DNA of 64,000 bases. It comes from Pseudooceanicola sp. HF7. GTDB taxonomy: Bacteria; Pseudomonadota; Alphaproteobacteria; Rhodobacterales; Rhodobacteraceae. Below the pieces are notes generated by a model. It did no database searches, was not told where the DNA came from, and worked only from the letters and a program-made list of their open reading frames with translations. This document shows, piece by piece, positions 43,953-54,026 of the stretch. Both the position numbers and the translations under genes were made by a program. Location: the NCBI RefSeq assembly GCF_011806405.1, contig NZ_JAATOW010000005.1:1-64000 (forward strand), in the 5' to 3' direction. Numbering within the stretch: position 1 is the stretch's first letter; every line of letters starts with the position of its first letter.

Positions 43953-45602
43953 TTACAGGCGCGCCTCCGGTCTGCCCTCGAAGGGGTCCACCGGGCTGCT
44001 CCCGGCGAAGGCGGCGCGACCCATCAGCGCTTCAAGCACGGCGCGCTGCATCTGATCGTGGGTCGAATAAGCGTTGATGTAGGCGGGCACCCTGGGGGCA
44101 TCGTAAAGGTAGTAGGGATAGCCGAAGGAGATCATCACCGTCGGCATCCGCTGCCAGGGGCGCGACATGGCGGTCTTGAAGTGACCGTGCAGGGCGCGCC
44201 AGTCCAGGAAAATCCGCCCCCGGGTCAACAGCGTTTCCTCTCCGAAGAGATAAAGGACGAGATCCTGGCCCTCGGTCTGCAAGGGCGTGCCGTAGGGGGC
44301 CGTGGTCACGTCGAAGCCTTCGGCTTTCAGCATGTTGGGGAGCAGGAAGGGAATGGTGGCATTGTTCATCGGCTCGACGATGCCCGGGGTGACGACCAGG
44401 ATGCGGCGGTGCCGCGCAGGGTCCAGCGGCAGGGTGCCGGGGTTATCCTTGACCAGCGTCGGCGCGGCGGCAAAGGCGCGGGCCGCGAGCTCGGTGCTGG
44501 GGTCCGGCATCGCCGGGGTGGGCTGCTTGCGGTGCAGGCCAATAGAGGCCTTCAGCCCCAGGACCCGCGTCACCGCATCCTCGAACCGCGAGGTCGGAAT
44601 AGTGCCGTCCGCTGCGGCGCGGGCCACGGCCGCGATTTCTGCCGCCGGATCCGACGAGAACAGCACCATGTCGCAGCCCCCGGCGATGATCTGCACCTTG
44701 GCGTCCGGTCCCTCGATGACAGAGGACAGTCCGGCCATCTCGGAAGCATCGGAAACGATCAGCCCATTGAAGCCCAAGTGCTCGCGCAACAGGCCGATGT
44801 TCAGCGCATGAGAAATCGTCGCGGGCTTGTAGAGTTCTTCGGGGTCGGACTCCCCCTGGGCGGCGACCCAGGCCGGGAAGGCGATATGAGCGGACATCAC
44901 CGCACGGGCTCCGGAGGCGATGGCGGCACGGTAAAGTGCGCCGTGAGTGGCGTCCCATTCATCCATCGTCAGCGGGTTCACGGTGGTTACCAGGTGTTGG
45001 TCACGGTCGTCGTGTCCCTCGCCGGGCCAGTGCTTGACGGTGGCGGCAAGGCCAGCGGTTTCGAAGGCCTCGAGCTGAGCCAGTGCATGGCGCTGGATCC
45101 GCGCGGGGTCCGATCCGTAGCCGCGTGTGGCCACGATGGCGCTGCGCGGGGCGGCGTTGATGTCGAGGACGGGCGTGAAGGACCAGTTGACGCCGATCGA
45201 GAGGGCCTCCTTGGCCATGGTGGCGCTGATGTCGCGGGTCAACGCCTCGTCGTCGGCCGCCGCAAGCGCCAGCGGGTTCGGCACGGGCGTGCCGAAAGGC
45301 AGGCTCATGCGCGACCCTTCCAGATCGGCAGATACCAGAAGAGGCACCTCGGCACCGTTCTGAAACCCGGCCAGGGCTGCGCGCTCGGCTCCGCCATCGG
45401 AGGTGAAGAAGCGGGTCAGGCCGCCTGGCTGCAACGCGGCGATCTCCGCCAGGGCGGCTGCATCTATGGGCCCGCGCGAGTTCAGGTTGAACAATTGTGC
45501 CGCGCGCTGGTCGTGGCTGAGGCGGGCAAAGGTCGACGCCACCCAGTCAAGCGCCTGGGCGTCCAGGTTGAAGGGCGGGCGGGCAAGGTGGGACAGGTCC
45601 AT
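43953..45602 (-). CDS. Glycoside hydrolase family 3 (beta-N-acetylhexosaminidase-like)
   Basis: A 549-residue GH3 protein. The conserved catalytic-domain block is KHWPGEGHDDRDQH, corresponding to the KH(F/S)PG(H)G..DSH of NagZ-type enzymes, with Glu at the residue following PG. The nucleophile Asp is in LIVSDASEMAGL. The C-terminal domain (about residues 390-549) is probably the second GH3 fold. No signal peptide, so it acts in the cytosol on imported oligosaccharides. Specificity could be N-acetylhexosamine or another beta-sugar. Confidence 0.85.
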   Translation of the reverse strand: MDLSHLARPPFNLDAQALDWVASTFARLSHDQRAAQLFNLNSRGPIDAAALAEIAALQPGGLTRFFTSDGGAERAALAGFQNGAEVPLLVSADLEGSRMSLPFGTPVPNPLALAAADDEALTRDISATMAKEALSIGVNWSFTPVLDINAAPRSAIVATRGYGSDPARIQRHALAQLEAFETAGLAATVKHWPGEGHDDRDQHLVTTVNPLTMDEWDATHGALYRAAIASGARAVMSAHIAFPAWVAAQGESDPEELYKPATISHALNIGLLREHLGFNGLIVSDASEMAGLSSVIEGPDAKVQIIAGGCDMVLFSSDPAAEIAAVARAAADGTIPTSRFEDAVTRVLGLKASIGLHRKQPTPAMPDPSTELAARAFAAAPTLVKDNPGTLPLDPARHRRILVVTPGIVEPMNNATIPFLLPNMLKAEGFDVTTAPYGTPLQTEGQDLVLYLFGEETLLTRGRIFLDWRALHGHFKTAMSRPWQRMPTVMISFGYPYYLYDAPRVPAYINAYSTHDQMQRAVLEALMGRAAFAGSSPVDPFEGRPEARL

Positions 45603-45681
45603 GGGGCGGTCACGGTCTTTGGACAGAGGGAAAGAAAGACGCCACCGGCGCAGGGCGGGTGGCGTCGGATAGGTCAGGTGG

Positions 45682-46494
45682 TCAGGCGTCGTCGCGCAGG
45701 GCGAGGAATTCTTCCCGGCGCTTGGCCTGGCGCACCGGATCAGGGACCGGAGCGGCCAGCAGCAGGCGCTTGGTATAGGGGTGTTCGGGCCGCGCCGTCA
45801 CCTGGTCGCAATCGCCGAATTCGACGATCTCGCCACTGCGCATCACCGCGACACGGTGCGAGATGTGGCGCACCACGGCCAGGTCATGGCTGACGAAAAG
45901 ATAGGCGACCCCGGTGCGTTCCTGGATCTCGATAAAGAGATCCAGCACCTTGGCCTGGGTCGACAGGTCCAGCGCCGAAACAGGCTCGTCGCAGACAATC
46001 AGCCGGGGAGACAAGGCCAGGGCCCGGGCGATCGCCACCCGCTGTCGTTGCCCGCCCGAGAACTCGCGCGGGTAGCGGTGCGCGGCGTCTGCGGGAAGGT
46101 TCACCTGATCCAGAAGCTCCCGCACGCGGGCGCGGGCCTCCTCGCGCGTGGCGATCTTGCGGGCGATCATCGGCTCCGTCAGGATGTCCTCGATGGTCAT
46201 CGACGGGTTGAGCGAGGTGTAGGGATCCTGGAACACGGCCTGGATCCGGGCCGCGTCGCCGGTGCGGTTCCGGGGTGCGACATTGCCGATCTCCTGGCCC
46301 TCGAAGTGGATCTCACCACTGGTCACCGGGCCGATGCCCAGGATCGACCGCCCGATGGTGGTCTTGCCAGAGCCGCTTTCCCCCACCAGGCCCACGGTTT
46401 CGCCGGGACGGATATCGAAGCTGACATCCTTCAGCACATGGAACGGGCCGAATTTGACGTTCACATTGCGGACGTCGACAAGTTTCTCGCTCAT
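45682..46494 (-). CDS. ABC transporter ATP-binding protein, DppF/OppF type
   Basis: A 270-residue ATPase with Walker A GESGSGKTT, the peptide-importer Q-loop AVFQDPYTSLNP, signature FSGGQRQR and Walker B LIVCDEPVSALD. The C-terminus (YTKRLLLAAPVPDP) has the OppF tail. It partners with the ATPase halves at 46.5-48.2 kb and overlaps the preceding gene by four bases. It is intact, unlike its partner. Confidence 0.94.
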   Translation of the reverse strand: MSEKLVDVRNVNVKFGPFHVLKDVSFDIRPGETVGLVGESGSGKTTIGRSILGIGPVTSGEIHFEGQEIGNVAPRNRTGDAARIQAVFQDPYTSLNPSMTIEDILTEPMIARKIATREEARARVRELLDQVNLPADAAHRYPREFSGGQRQRVAIARALALSPRLIVCDEPVSALDLSTQAKVLDLFIEIQERTGVAYLFVSHDLAVVRHISHRVAVMRSGEIVEFGDCDQVTARPEHPYTKRLLLAAPVPDPVRQAKRREEFLALRDDA

Positions 46495-47042
46495 GCCTTG
46501 GCTCCTTTGGCTGCGGGGGCCACGTAGGTGCGGGTCTTGGGGTCTTCCAGGACCGAGCCCAGCAGCATCTGCGTGTAGCTCTGCTGCGGGTTGGCGAAGA
46601 GCTGTGTCGCCTCGTTCTCTTCGACGATCTGGCCCTGGTGCATCACGGCGACCCTGTCGCAGATGTCGGCGACCACGCCGAAGTTGTGGGTGACCATGAC
46701 GATAGTCATGTCGAACTCCTCGCGCAGTTCACGCAGAAGCTCCAGCACCTCGGCCTGCACGGTCACGTCCAGAGCGGTGGTCGGTTCATCCGCGATCAGC
46801 AGGGTCGGGCCGGACGCTACGGCGCCCGCGATCAGCACCCGTTGTGCCATGCCGCCCGAGATCTGGTGCGGATAGGCCCGGAAGGTGCGTTCGGGATCTG
46901 GCAGGCCGACGCGCGCCAGCATCTTCAGCGCCCGCTCCGTCGCCTCTGCCTTGCTGAGGCCCAGGGTATCCATCAGCGGTTCGATCAGCTGCTGACCGAT
47001 GCGGAACATCGGGTCGAGGTTACTCATCGGCTCCTGCGGCAT
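46491..47042 (-). CDS. C-terminal half of a DppD-type ATPase (separated by an in-frame stop)
   Basis: A 183-residue open frame beginning MPQEPMSNLDPMF, in the same frame as the preceding gene. It has the signature SGGMAQR, Walker B LLIADEPTTALD, the switch His (MVTHNF) and the OppD tail, but no Walker A. The upstream half is in 47043-48248, separated by TAA then ATG. The intact family reads LAMIFQEPM here; this copy has stop, Met, Pro in place of Met, Ile, Phe, so the length is exactly kept. It may be re-initiated, or the locus may be a recent pseudogene or a base error. Confidence 0.75.
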   Translation of the reverse strand: MPQEPMSNLDPMFRIGQQLIEPLMDTLGLSKAEATERALKMLARVGLPDPERTFRAYPHQISGGMAQRVLIAGAVASGPTLLIADEPTTALDVTVQAEVLELLRELREEFDMTIVMVTHNFGVVADICDRVAVMHQGQIVEENEATQLFANPQQSYTQMLLGSVLEDPKTRTYVAPAAKGAKA

Positions 47043-48248
47043 TTAGGCCAGCTTGCGGCCGCGGATCTCGCGCATCTGTTTTTCCGTGGCGCGGGTCAGG
47101 TCCTGGCCGTCGAAGACGATGGACCCCGACAGCACGCGCCCGCCGGTGGAAAGCAGGTCGAGGATGGCAAAGGCCGTCTGGCTCTTGCCGGAGCCGCTTT
47201 CGCCAACAAGGCCCAGCACCTCACCGCGCTTGACCTGAAGGGTCACGCCGCGCACGACCTCACGCCATTTGCCGCCGTCGGGGTAGCCCACGACCAGGTC
47301 GCGCACATCCAGCAGCACGTCCGTGGCAGGTACAGGGCTCTTGGCTTCGGCCTTGGCGGGCAGGGCGGGGGCGCGGGTCGAGCCTGTCTGGCGCAGGCTG
47401 TCGCGGATCGCGTTAGCCAGCAGCACCATGGCACCCACGGTCAACGAGATCGCAAGGCCCGGCCACAGGATACCCATAGGGGATACATACATGTTCTCGA
47501 AAGCGCCCTGCAGAATGCCGCCCCATGTGGGCGTGCCGGGATCGCCAAGGCCGAGGAATTCCAGACCCGCCTGGATCACGATGGCGATGCCGCCGACGAT
47601 CGACGTCTGGATGACGATGGGTTCTCTTACCGCGAGCAGGATGTGGCGCCGGATGATGCGCAGATCGCCCAGACCCGAGACGCGTGCGGCGTCGATGTAG
47701 AGCTCACCCCGCACGGCCTTCACGAGCGTCCGCGTCAGCCGGTAGAAACCGGGAGAGAGCATGACGCCGAAGACGGCCATGGACAGGTAGATCGAGGCGC
47801 CCAGGGACTGGTAGAGCGCCAGCAGCACGATCAGCGCGGGAAGGGCCATCAGCCCGTCCGAAATCCAGCTGCTGATCATCTCGAACCGGCGGCCAAAATA
47901 GCCGGCGAAAAGGCCCGTGGTCACGCCGATCGTGGCGGCCACGCCGATGGCGACCAGCGCCCCCAGCAGAGTGTTGCGCGCGCCGAAGACGATACGGCTG
48001 AAGATGTCCCGGCCCGAGCCGTCGCCGCCCAGAAGGTAGCCGTCGCCCGGTGGGGTGTTGACCTTGAAGATCTGCACGGCCGTCGGATCGTTGGGCGCGA
48101 TGACCGGCGCGAAGATCGCCGTCAGCACGACGACGGTGATGATCGCCGTGGCCAGCAGGCCCAGCGGATCCTTGAGCACCGAGCGGATCAGGTTGGGGCG
48201 CTGCGGCGCGGCGGCGGGCTGGGAAGAAGTCATGCTGCTGTCCGTCAT
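47043..48248 (-). CDS. Fused DppC-type permease and N-terminal half of DppD-type ATPase
   Basis: A 401-residue fusion. Residues about 20-290 are a dipeptide-type permease with six helices and the loop DAARVSGLGDLRIIRRHIL. From about residue 305 an ATPase domain starts (LLDVRDLVVGYPDG, Walker A GLVGESGSGKS) and ends at a TAA just before the Q-loop. Permease-ATPase fusions of about 590 residues are known in this transporter class, and the two halves here would sum to 585. It overlaps the upstream permease by four bases. The truncation needs checking before assuming function. Confidence 0.8.
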   Translation of the reverse strand: MTDSSMTSSQPAAAPQRPNLIRSVLKDPLGLLATAIITVVVLTAIFAPVIAPNDPTAVQIFKVNTPPGDGYLLGGDGSGRDIFSRIVFGARNTLLGALVAIGVAATIGVTTGLFAGYFGRRFEMISSWISDGLMALPALIVLLALYQSLGASIYLSMAVFGVMLSPGFYRLTRTLVKAVRGELYIDAARVSGLGDLRIIRRHILLAVREPIVIQTSIVGGIAIVIQAGLEFLGLGDPGTPTWGGILQGAFENMYVSPMGILWPGLAISLTVGAMVLLANAIRDSLRQTGSTRAPALPAKAEAKSPVPATDVLLDVRDLVVGYPDGGKWREVVRGVTLQVKRGEVLGLVGESGSGKSQTAFAILDLLSTGGRVLSGSIVFDGQDLTRATEKQMREIRGRKLA

Positions 48249-49186
48249 TGCAAGCGCACCTTGGGATTGATCCAGGCGTTCAGGATGTCGATGAGAAGGT
48301 TCACGCAGATCACCACCACGATCAGGGTCACGACCACGCCCATCAGGACGGGGATGTCCCCTTGCAGGGCCGCGTCGACGGTCAACTGGCCAAGGCCGGG
48401 GATGGCGAAGACACGCTCGATGATTGCGGCGCCGCCCAGCAGGGCGATAAACTGCACCGACAACACCGTCAGCGCCGCGGGCAGGGCGTTGCGCAGGGCG
48501 TGTTTGTAAAGGATCGACCGCCAGCGCACGCCGCGTGCGCGCAGGGTACGGACGTAGTCCTGGCGCAGGGCGTCGATCACCGCGCCGCGCACCTGTTGCG
48601 AGGCCGAGGCGATGCCGGAGAAGACCAGTGCGGCCACCGGCAGCACCAGCGACATCACCCAGCCCGAGGGCGAAGTTCCGAAGGAAATGTAGCCCGTCGG
48701 CGGGAACCAGCCAAGGTTGACGCCGAAGACGACGACCAGGATCAGGCCCAGCCAGAAGTTCGGCATGGCAAAGCCCGCGACAGAGATGACCTGGATCACC
48801 CGATCCGCCAGTCCGCGCCGCACGGCCGCGGTCATGCCCAGGATCGAGGAGACCACCATCATGATCAGGATCGCCACGCCGACGATCGACAGGGTGACCG
48901 GCAGGCGGCTGGACAGGGCATCAGAAACACGCTGGTTCATGATCCAGCTGTCGCCGAAATCGCCTTGGACCGCGCCACTGACCCAGCGGCCATATTGCAC
49001 GGGCAGGGGCTGATCGAGGCCCAGCTCGGTTTCGAAGGCGGCGATGTCGGCTGCGGTGGCCTGTTCGCCCAGCACGTTGCGCGCCACGTTGTCGGTGCCG
49101 CCGAAGATCAGCGCGAAGGTGCAGGTACAGACCAGCACCAGAAGGACCAGGCCCGAGGCCAGGCGTTTGAGAAGATAATTCAGCAT
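48245..49186 (-). CDS. ABC transporter permease, DppB/OppB type
   Basis: A 313-residue inner-membrane permease. N-terminus MLNYLLKRLASGLVLLVLV is the typical first helix, DQPLPVQYGRWVSGAVQGDFG is the family's periplasmic signature, and RTLRARGVRWRSILYKHALR is the docking loop. ATG at 49186 follows AGAGGGCC; it is preferred over an ATG-like start 12 codons upstream. It is the first gene of the leftward importer operon and is divergent from lysR. Confidence 0.93.
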   Translation of the reverse strand: MLNYLLKRLASGLVLLVLVCTCTFALIFGGTDNVARNVLGEQATAADIAAFETELGLDQPLPVQYGRWVSGAVQGDFGDSWIMNQRVSDALSSRLPVTLSIVGVAILIMMVVSSILGMTAAVRRGLADRVIQVISVAGFAMPNFWLGLILVVVFGVNLGWFPPTGYISFGTSPSGWVMSLVLPVAALVFSGIASASQQVRGAVIDALRQDYVRTLRARGVRWRSILYKHALRNALPAALTVLSVQFIALLGGAAIIERVFAIPGLGQLTVDAALQGDIPVLMGVVVTLIVVVICVNLLIDILNAWINPKVRLQ

Positions 49187-49400
49187 GGCTGGCCCTCTGC
49201 CGGACAAACGAGGCAGCGGCAAGCCCTGCTTGCGGGCGCCGTCAGACGCGCCACGGACTGGCGCGCGGTGTGCGGTCGATACACGGTCGGTCTCCTCCCG
49301 AAGTTTTCGTCTGCGGGGGCGAAGGCTTCCAGTTGCCCGAAGTCATGGCTGGCCCGCAATTCGGGGTCAGGTAGCAGTTGCAGGCATGAGCCGATAATGA

Positions 49401-49436
49401 AAATATCCCTCCGAATGATACGCGAGGGTTATACCT
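49401..49436. promoter_or_regulatory. 36-bp conserved element, copy 2 (at the lysR start)
   Basis: Ends 3 bp before the lysR ATG and about 215 bp from the divergent permease start. It contains the dyad CCCTC/GAGGG flanked by AT sequence and shares 26 of 36 positions with 43907-43942. Likely site for autoregulation by the adjacent LysR protein. Confidence 0.68.
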
Positions 49437-49439
49437 AAG

Positions 49440-50345
49440 ATGCTCGACCAGATTACGCACCTCTTCCGCCTGCAGGCGATCTTCGAAGAGGGGAGCCTGC
49501 GCAAGGCTGCCGAGCGTCTGAACCTGACCCAGCCGGCGCTGTCCCGTTCACTGGCCCAGTTGGAGCAGTATTTCGGCCGCCCGCTTCTGGAACGCCACGC
49601 CCGCGGTGTCACGCCCACGCCCTTCGGTGAACGGGTCCTGTCGGAATCCCTTCGGATGCAACGGCAATGGGCGATCTCCGAGGCTGCGCTGCGGTCAGGC
49701 GAGGTGGAGGGGACCCGGGTCATGCGCATTGGTGCCGGGCCGGTCTGGCGAGCCGTCATGGTGCCCGAACTGCTCCTGCATTTGCAGAAGGCCTTCCCCA
49801 AGATGGATTTCGTGGTGAAGAACACCCGGTATTCGCAGGCCGTCACGGATCTGCGTGAGGGTCGCCTCGACGTTCTCTTCACCGGGGCGCCGCTGGAAGA
49901 AGGCGCGGCACAGCGTCTACGGGCGCATGCCTTTGCAGAAATCGCGGATCACGTGGTGGCCCGGGAATGCCACCCGATCTTCGAAACCCGCGGCCCGGAT
50001 GGTCTGGTGCCGCTGGAGCGGCTACTTGATTACCCTTGGGTGATCTACGATGAGATCCCGGCCTACGCGGCCACGGCCGGCAACGCCCTGTTCGAACAGA
50101 TCGGACGCGACCCCCGGATCAGCGTGCGCTGCGAAAGCCTGCTGTCGACAATGACGGTCCTGCAACGGGGAGACTTCCTGTCCATACTGCCCGATGCTGC
50201 GGCGCGTGCCGTGCAATCGCCGGCCCTGCGGGAAGTGCCGGTGTCCTTGCGCCCGCGTCGAACCACCGCCCAGATCATCTACCGCGACGAACTGGAAGAC
50301 TGGCCACCGCTTCAGGCCCTGTTGGACAGCGCGGCCTCCATCTGA
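49440..50345 (+). CDS. LysR family transcriptional regulator
   Basis: A 301-residue LysR protein. Residues 1-60 form the winged helix (EEGSLRKAAERLNLTQPALSRS), and the effector domain follows from about 90. It is divergent from the dipeptide-type importer operon, and a 36-bp dyad-containing element touches its start codon and is repeated in front of the binding-protein gene. It thus likely senses a product of the glycan/sulfatase pathway and controls the importer, by inference. Confidence 0.92.
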   Translation: MLDQITHLFRLQAIFEEGSLRKAAERLNLTQPALSRSLAQLEQYFGRPLLERHARGVTPTPFGERVLSESLRMQRQWAISEAALRSGEVEGTRVMRIGAGPVWRAVMVPELLLHLQKAFPKMDFVVKNTRYSQAVTDLREGRLDVLFTGAPLEEGAAQRLRAHAFAEIADHVVARECHPIFETRGPDGLVPLERLLDYPWVIYDEIPAYAATAGNALFEQIGRDPRISVRCESLLSTMTVLQRGDFLSILPDAAARAVQSPALREVPVSLRPRRTTAQIIYRDELEDWPPLQALLDSAASI

Positions 50346-50497
50346 TCAGGTCGATCCGGGCGATAGCGCGGACGTATCACTGGGCTGGATTATTGCATTA
50401 TCGCTGCATCCCTCTGATCGCTAGCTTGCCTCCTGACCCGATCCGGATGCCATGGGCGTCCGGTCCAAGGCGGCCTGCCGCGAGAAGGAGGATACCC

Positions 50498-52075
<1,578 letters not shown>

Positions 52076-52107
52076 CCGCCTAGCGCCCGCTTCGTCCCTG
52101 CGAGGTG

Positions 52108-52126
52108 GCCGCGCCCTTGGCGCGGC
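52108..52126 (+). terminator. Hairpin downstream of the sulfatase gene
   Basis: GCCGCGC-CCTTG-GCGCGGC, 7-bp stem, then a T-rich tail (CTCTGCTTTGCTTTTG). Possible terminator before the TauE/SafE gene. Confidence 0.5.
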
Positions 52127-52168
52127 GCCTCTGCTTTGCTTTTGTCACCACGCCGCCTGGATCTGCCC

Positions 52169-53074
52169 ATGATCTATCTTCCAGTCGCCGAGGTGTCGGC
52201 CAATGCCTGGCTTCTGATCGGCTTGGGCGCGCTCGTCGGCTTCATGTCCGGCATGTTCGGGGTCGGCGGAGGCTTCCTGCTGACACCGCTGCTGTTCTTC
52301 GTCGGCATTCCACCGGCGGTGGCCGTGGCAACGCAATCCAACCAGATCGTCGCCTCGTCCTTTTCGGGCGCGCTGGCCCATTTCAAGCGTCGCACCCTGG
52401 ACCTGAAGATGGGCGCCGTGCTGACTGTGGGCGGGCTGGCGGGATCCTTGCTCGGAGTTCAGGTTTTCGCATGGCTCAGCAGCCTCGGGCAGATCGACCT
52501 GGCGGTGCAGCTTTTCTACGTCGTCTTCCTGGGCGGTATCGGCGCAATGATGTTCGTGGAAAGCGCTCGCTCGCTGATGCGCCGGGCACCGGCGTCGCCG
52601 CGTCGCAGACGCAGTCTGGCGCAGCGGATGCCCTTGCGGATGCGCTTCCGTACCTCGGGGCTTTATATCTCGGTGCTGCCCCCCTTGGCGGTCGGCATGC
52701 TCTGCGGGGTGCTGGCGGCGATCATGGGGGTCGGCGGTGGTTTCCTGATGCTGCCCGCGATGATCTACCTGCTCCAGATGCCGACCAAGGTGGTCATCGG
52801 CACCTCGCTGTTGCAGATCACCGTGGTCGCCGGTTTCACCACCATCCTGCAGGCCCGCACCAACGGCAGCGTCGACATCGTTCTTGCGTTGCTGCTGCTG
52901 CTTGGCGGCGTACTGGGCGCGCAACTTGGCGCGGTCGTCGGGGCGAAGCTGCGGGGAGAGCAGTTGCGGATCCTATTGTCGATCATCGTGCTGGTCGTCG
53001 CCGCCAAGGTGGCACTTGATCTGGTAACGCCGCCCGGCGATCCCTTCAGCCTGGAAATCGACCTTACAAGATGA
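52169..53074 (+). CDS. TauE/SafE family sulfite exporter-like permease
   Basis: A 301-residue inner-membrane protein with the two-fold repeat of the family: GMFGVGGGFLLTPLL near residue 27 and AIMGVGGGFLMLPAM near residue 190, about eight helices. Members move sulfite, sulfoacetate or other organic anions. ATG at 52169 (MIYLPVAEV) is chosen for length; its ribosome site is weak. It lies 93 bp after the sulfatase and overlaps the next gene. Export of sulfate or sulfite from desulfation is a plausible role, not shown. Confidence 0.9.
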   Translation: MIYLPVAEVSANAWLLIGLGALVGFMSGMFGVGGGFLLTPLLFFVGIPPAVAVATQSNQIVASSFSGALAHFKRRTLDLKMGAVLTVGGLAGSLLGVQVFAWLSSLGQIDLAVQLFYVVFLGGIGAMMFVESARSLMRRAPASPRRRRSLAQRMPLRMRFRTSGLYISVLPPLAVGMLCGVLAAIMGVGGGFLMLPAMIYLLQMPTKVVIGTSLLQITVVAGFTTILQARTNGSVDIVLALLLLLGGVLGAQLGAVVGAKLRGEQLRILLSIIVLVVAAKVALDLVTPPGDPFSLEIDLTR

Positions 53075-53841
53075 GAGTCTTGGCACTTCTCCTTCTCGCG
53101 TTCAGCACTTTGGCGGGACCGGCCAGCGCGGAGCGCACGGTGATGGCTCTCAGCCAGGAAGAGGTTGGGATCTCGGCGACCTTCGATGGCACCGACATCC
53201 TCGTCTATGGCGGCATCACGCTTGAAACAGGAGAGACGCGGCCTGCCGGTCCGCTCGGTGTGATCGTGACGGTCGACGGTCCGCCCGCGATTGCCACGGT
53301 ACGCCGCAAGACCTCGGTCGGGGGCATCTGGATCAACTCGGACGCCGGGCGGTACGTGCCGGTGCCCAGTTTCTACTCCGTCGCTTCAACCGCACCTCTG
53401 GACAGGTTGGTGACCCCAGAAGAGGATCGCCTTTACGCGATTGGAATTGCCGCGCGGGTCCGATCTGTCACCGTGAGACGCCCGACCGGGGAGGCTGAAC
53501 AGTTTGACGAGGCCTTGCAGCGGATCGGGCTGCGGGACGGTCGCTTCCGGCTGCGCCCGGACGGGGTCGAACTGCGGTCTGGCACACTCTTCCAGGCCAG
53601 CTTCAGCCTGCCCGCGACGATTTCCAACGGAGACTACGTGGTACGGGTCTTCCTGACGCGGGACGGGCAGGTCATCGACGCTTCGCGCCGGGTCTTCGCG
53701 GTAAAGAAGGCCCCGGTGGAGCGCTTCGTCTTTCAGCTGGCGAAGGAGAACGGCACGCTTTACGGCGTGCTCTGCGTTGTGCTGGCCGTGGCAGCGGGTT
53801 GGCTGGCTTCTGTGGTCGTTGGGCTGATCCGTAAGCGGTAG
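53071..53841 (+). CDS. TIGR02186 family membrane-anchored protein
   Basis: A 256-residue protein with signal peptide (MRVLALLLLAFSTLAGPASA), a periplasmic beta-rich region, and one C-terminal transmembrane helix (VVLAVAAGWLASVVVGLI). It matches the alphaproteobacterial TIGR02186 family, which is commonly found directly after TauE/SafE genes, as here with a 4-bp overlap (ATGA). Function unknown; probably an accessory of the exporter. Confidence 0.85.
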   Translation: MRVLALLLLAFSTLAGPASAERTVMALSQEEVGISATFDGTDILVYGGITLETGETRPAGPLGVIVTVDGPPAIATVRRKTSVGGIWINSDAGRYVPVPSFYSVASTAPLDRLVTPEEDRLYAIGIAARVRSVTVRRPTGEAEQFDEALQRIGLRDGRFRLRPDGVELRSGTLFQASFSLPATISNGDYVVRVFLTRDGQVIDASRRVFAVKKAPVERFVFQLAKENGTLYGVLCVVLAVAAGWLASVVVGLIRKR

Positions 53842-53909
53842 GCGAAGGGCAGACCTCTAGGAAAGTCCAGTAGCGCAGAGCGCCGTGGCCTTCCGGGAGT
53901 GTTTCGGGC

Positions 53910-54026
53910 TTAGGCAGCCAAGTGCTCCAAATCCCCGTCAGAAAGCCCTCGTCGGAGGCGAACGATCTTCTTGCTCTTGATGTTGAACACCAACAGTCCC
54001 TCAGGCCTTGGAAAACTCTGCGTCAT
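53910..54026 (-). CDS. Possible 38-residue protein at the end of the osmoprotectant operon
   Basis: Its ATG overlaps the TGA of the preceding permease gene (ATGA), as is normal within this operon. It would read MTQSFPRPEGLLVFNIKSKK and then a basic stretch and an acidic tail (DGDLEHLAA). No family recognised. The coupling to the permease stop supports translation, but the small size leaves it uncertain; it could be a regulatory small protein or a chance frame. Confidence 0.45.
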   Translation of the reverse strand: MTQSFPRPEGLLVFNIKSKKIVRLRRGLSDGDLEHLAA

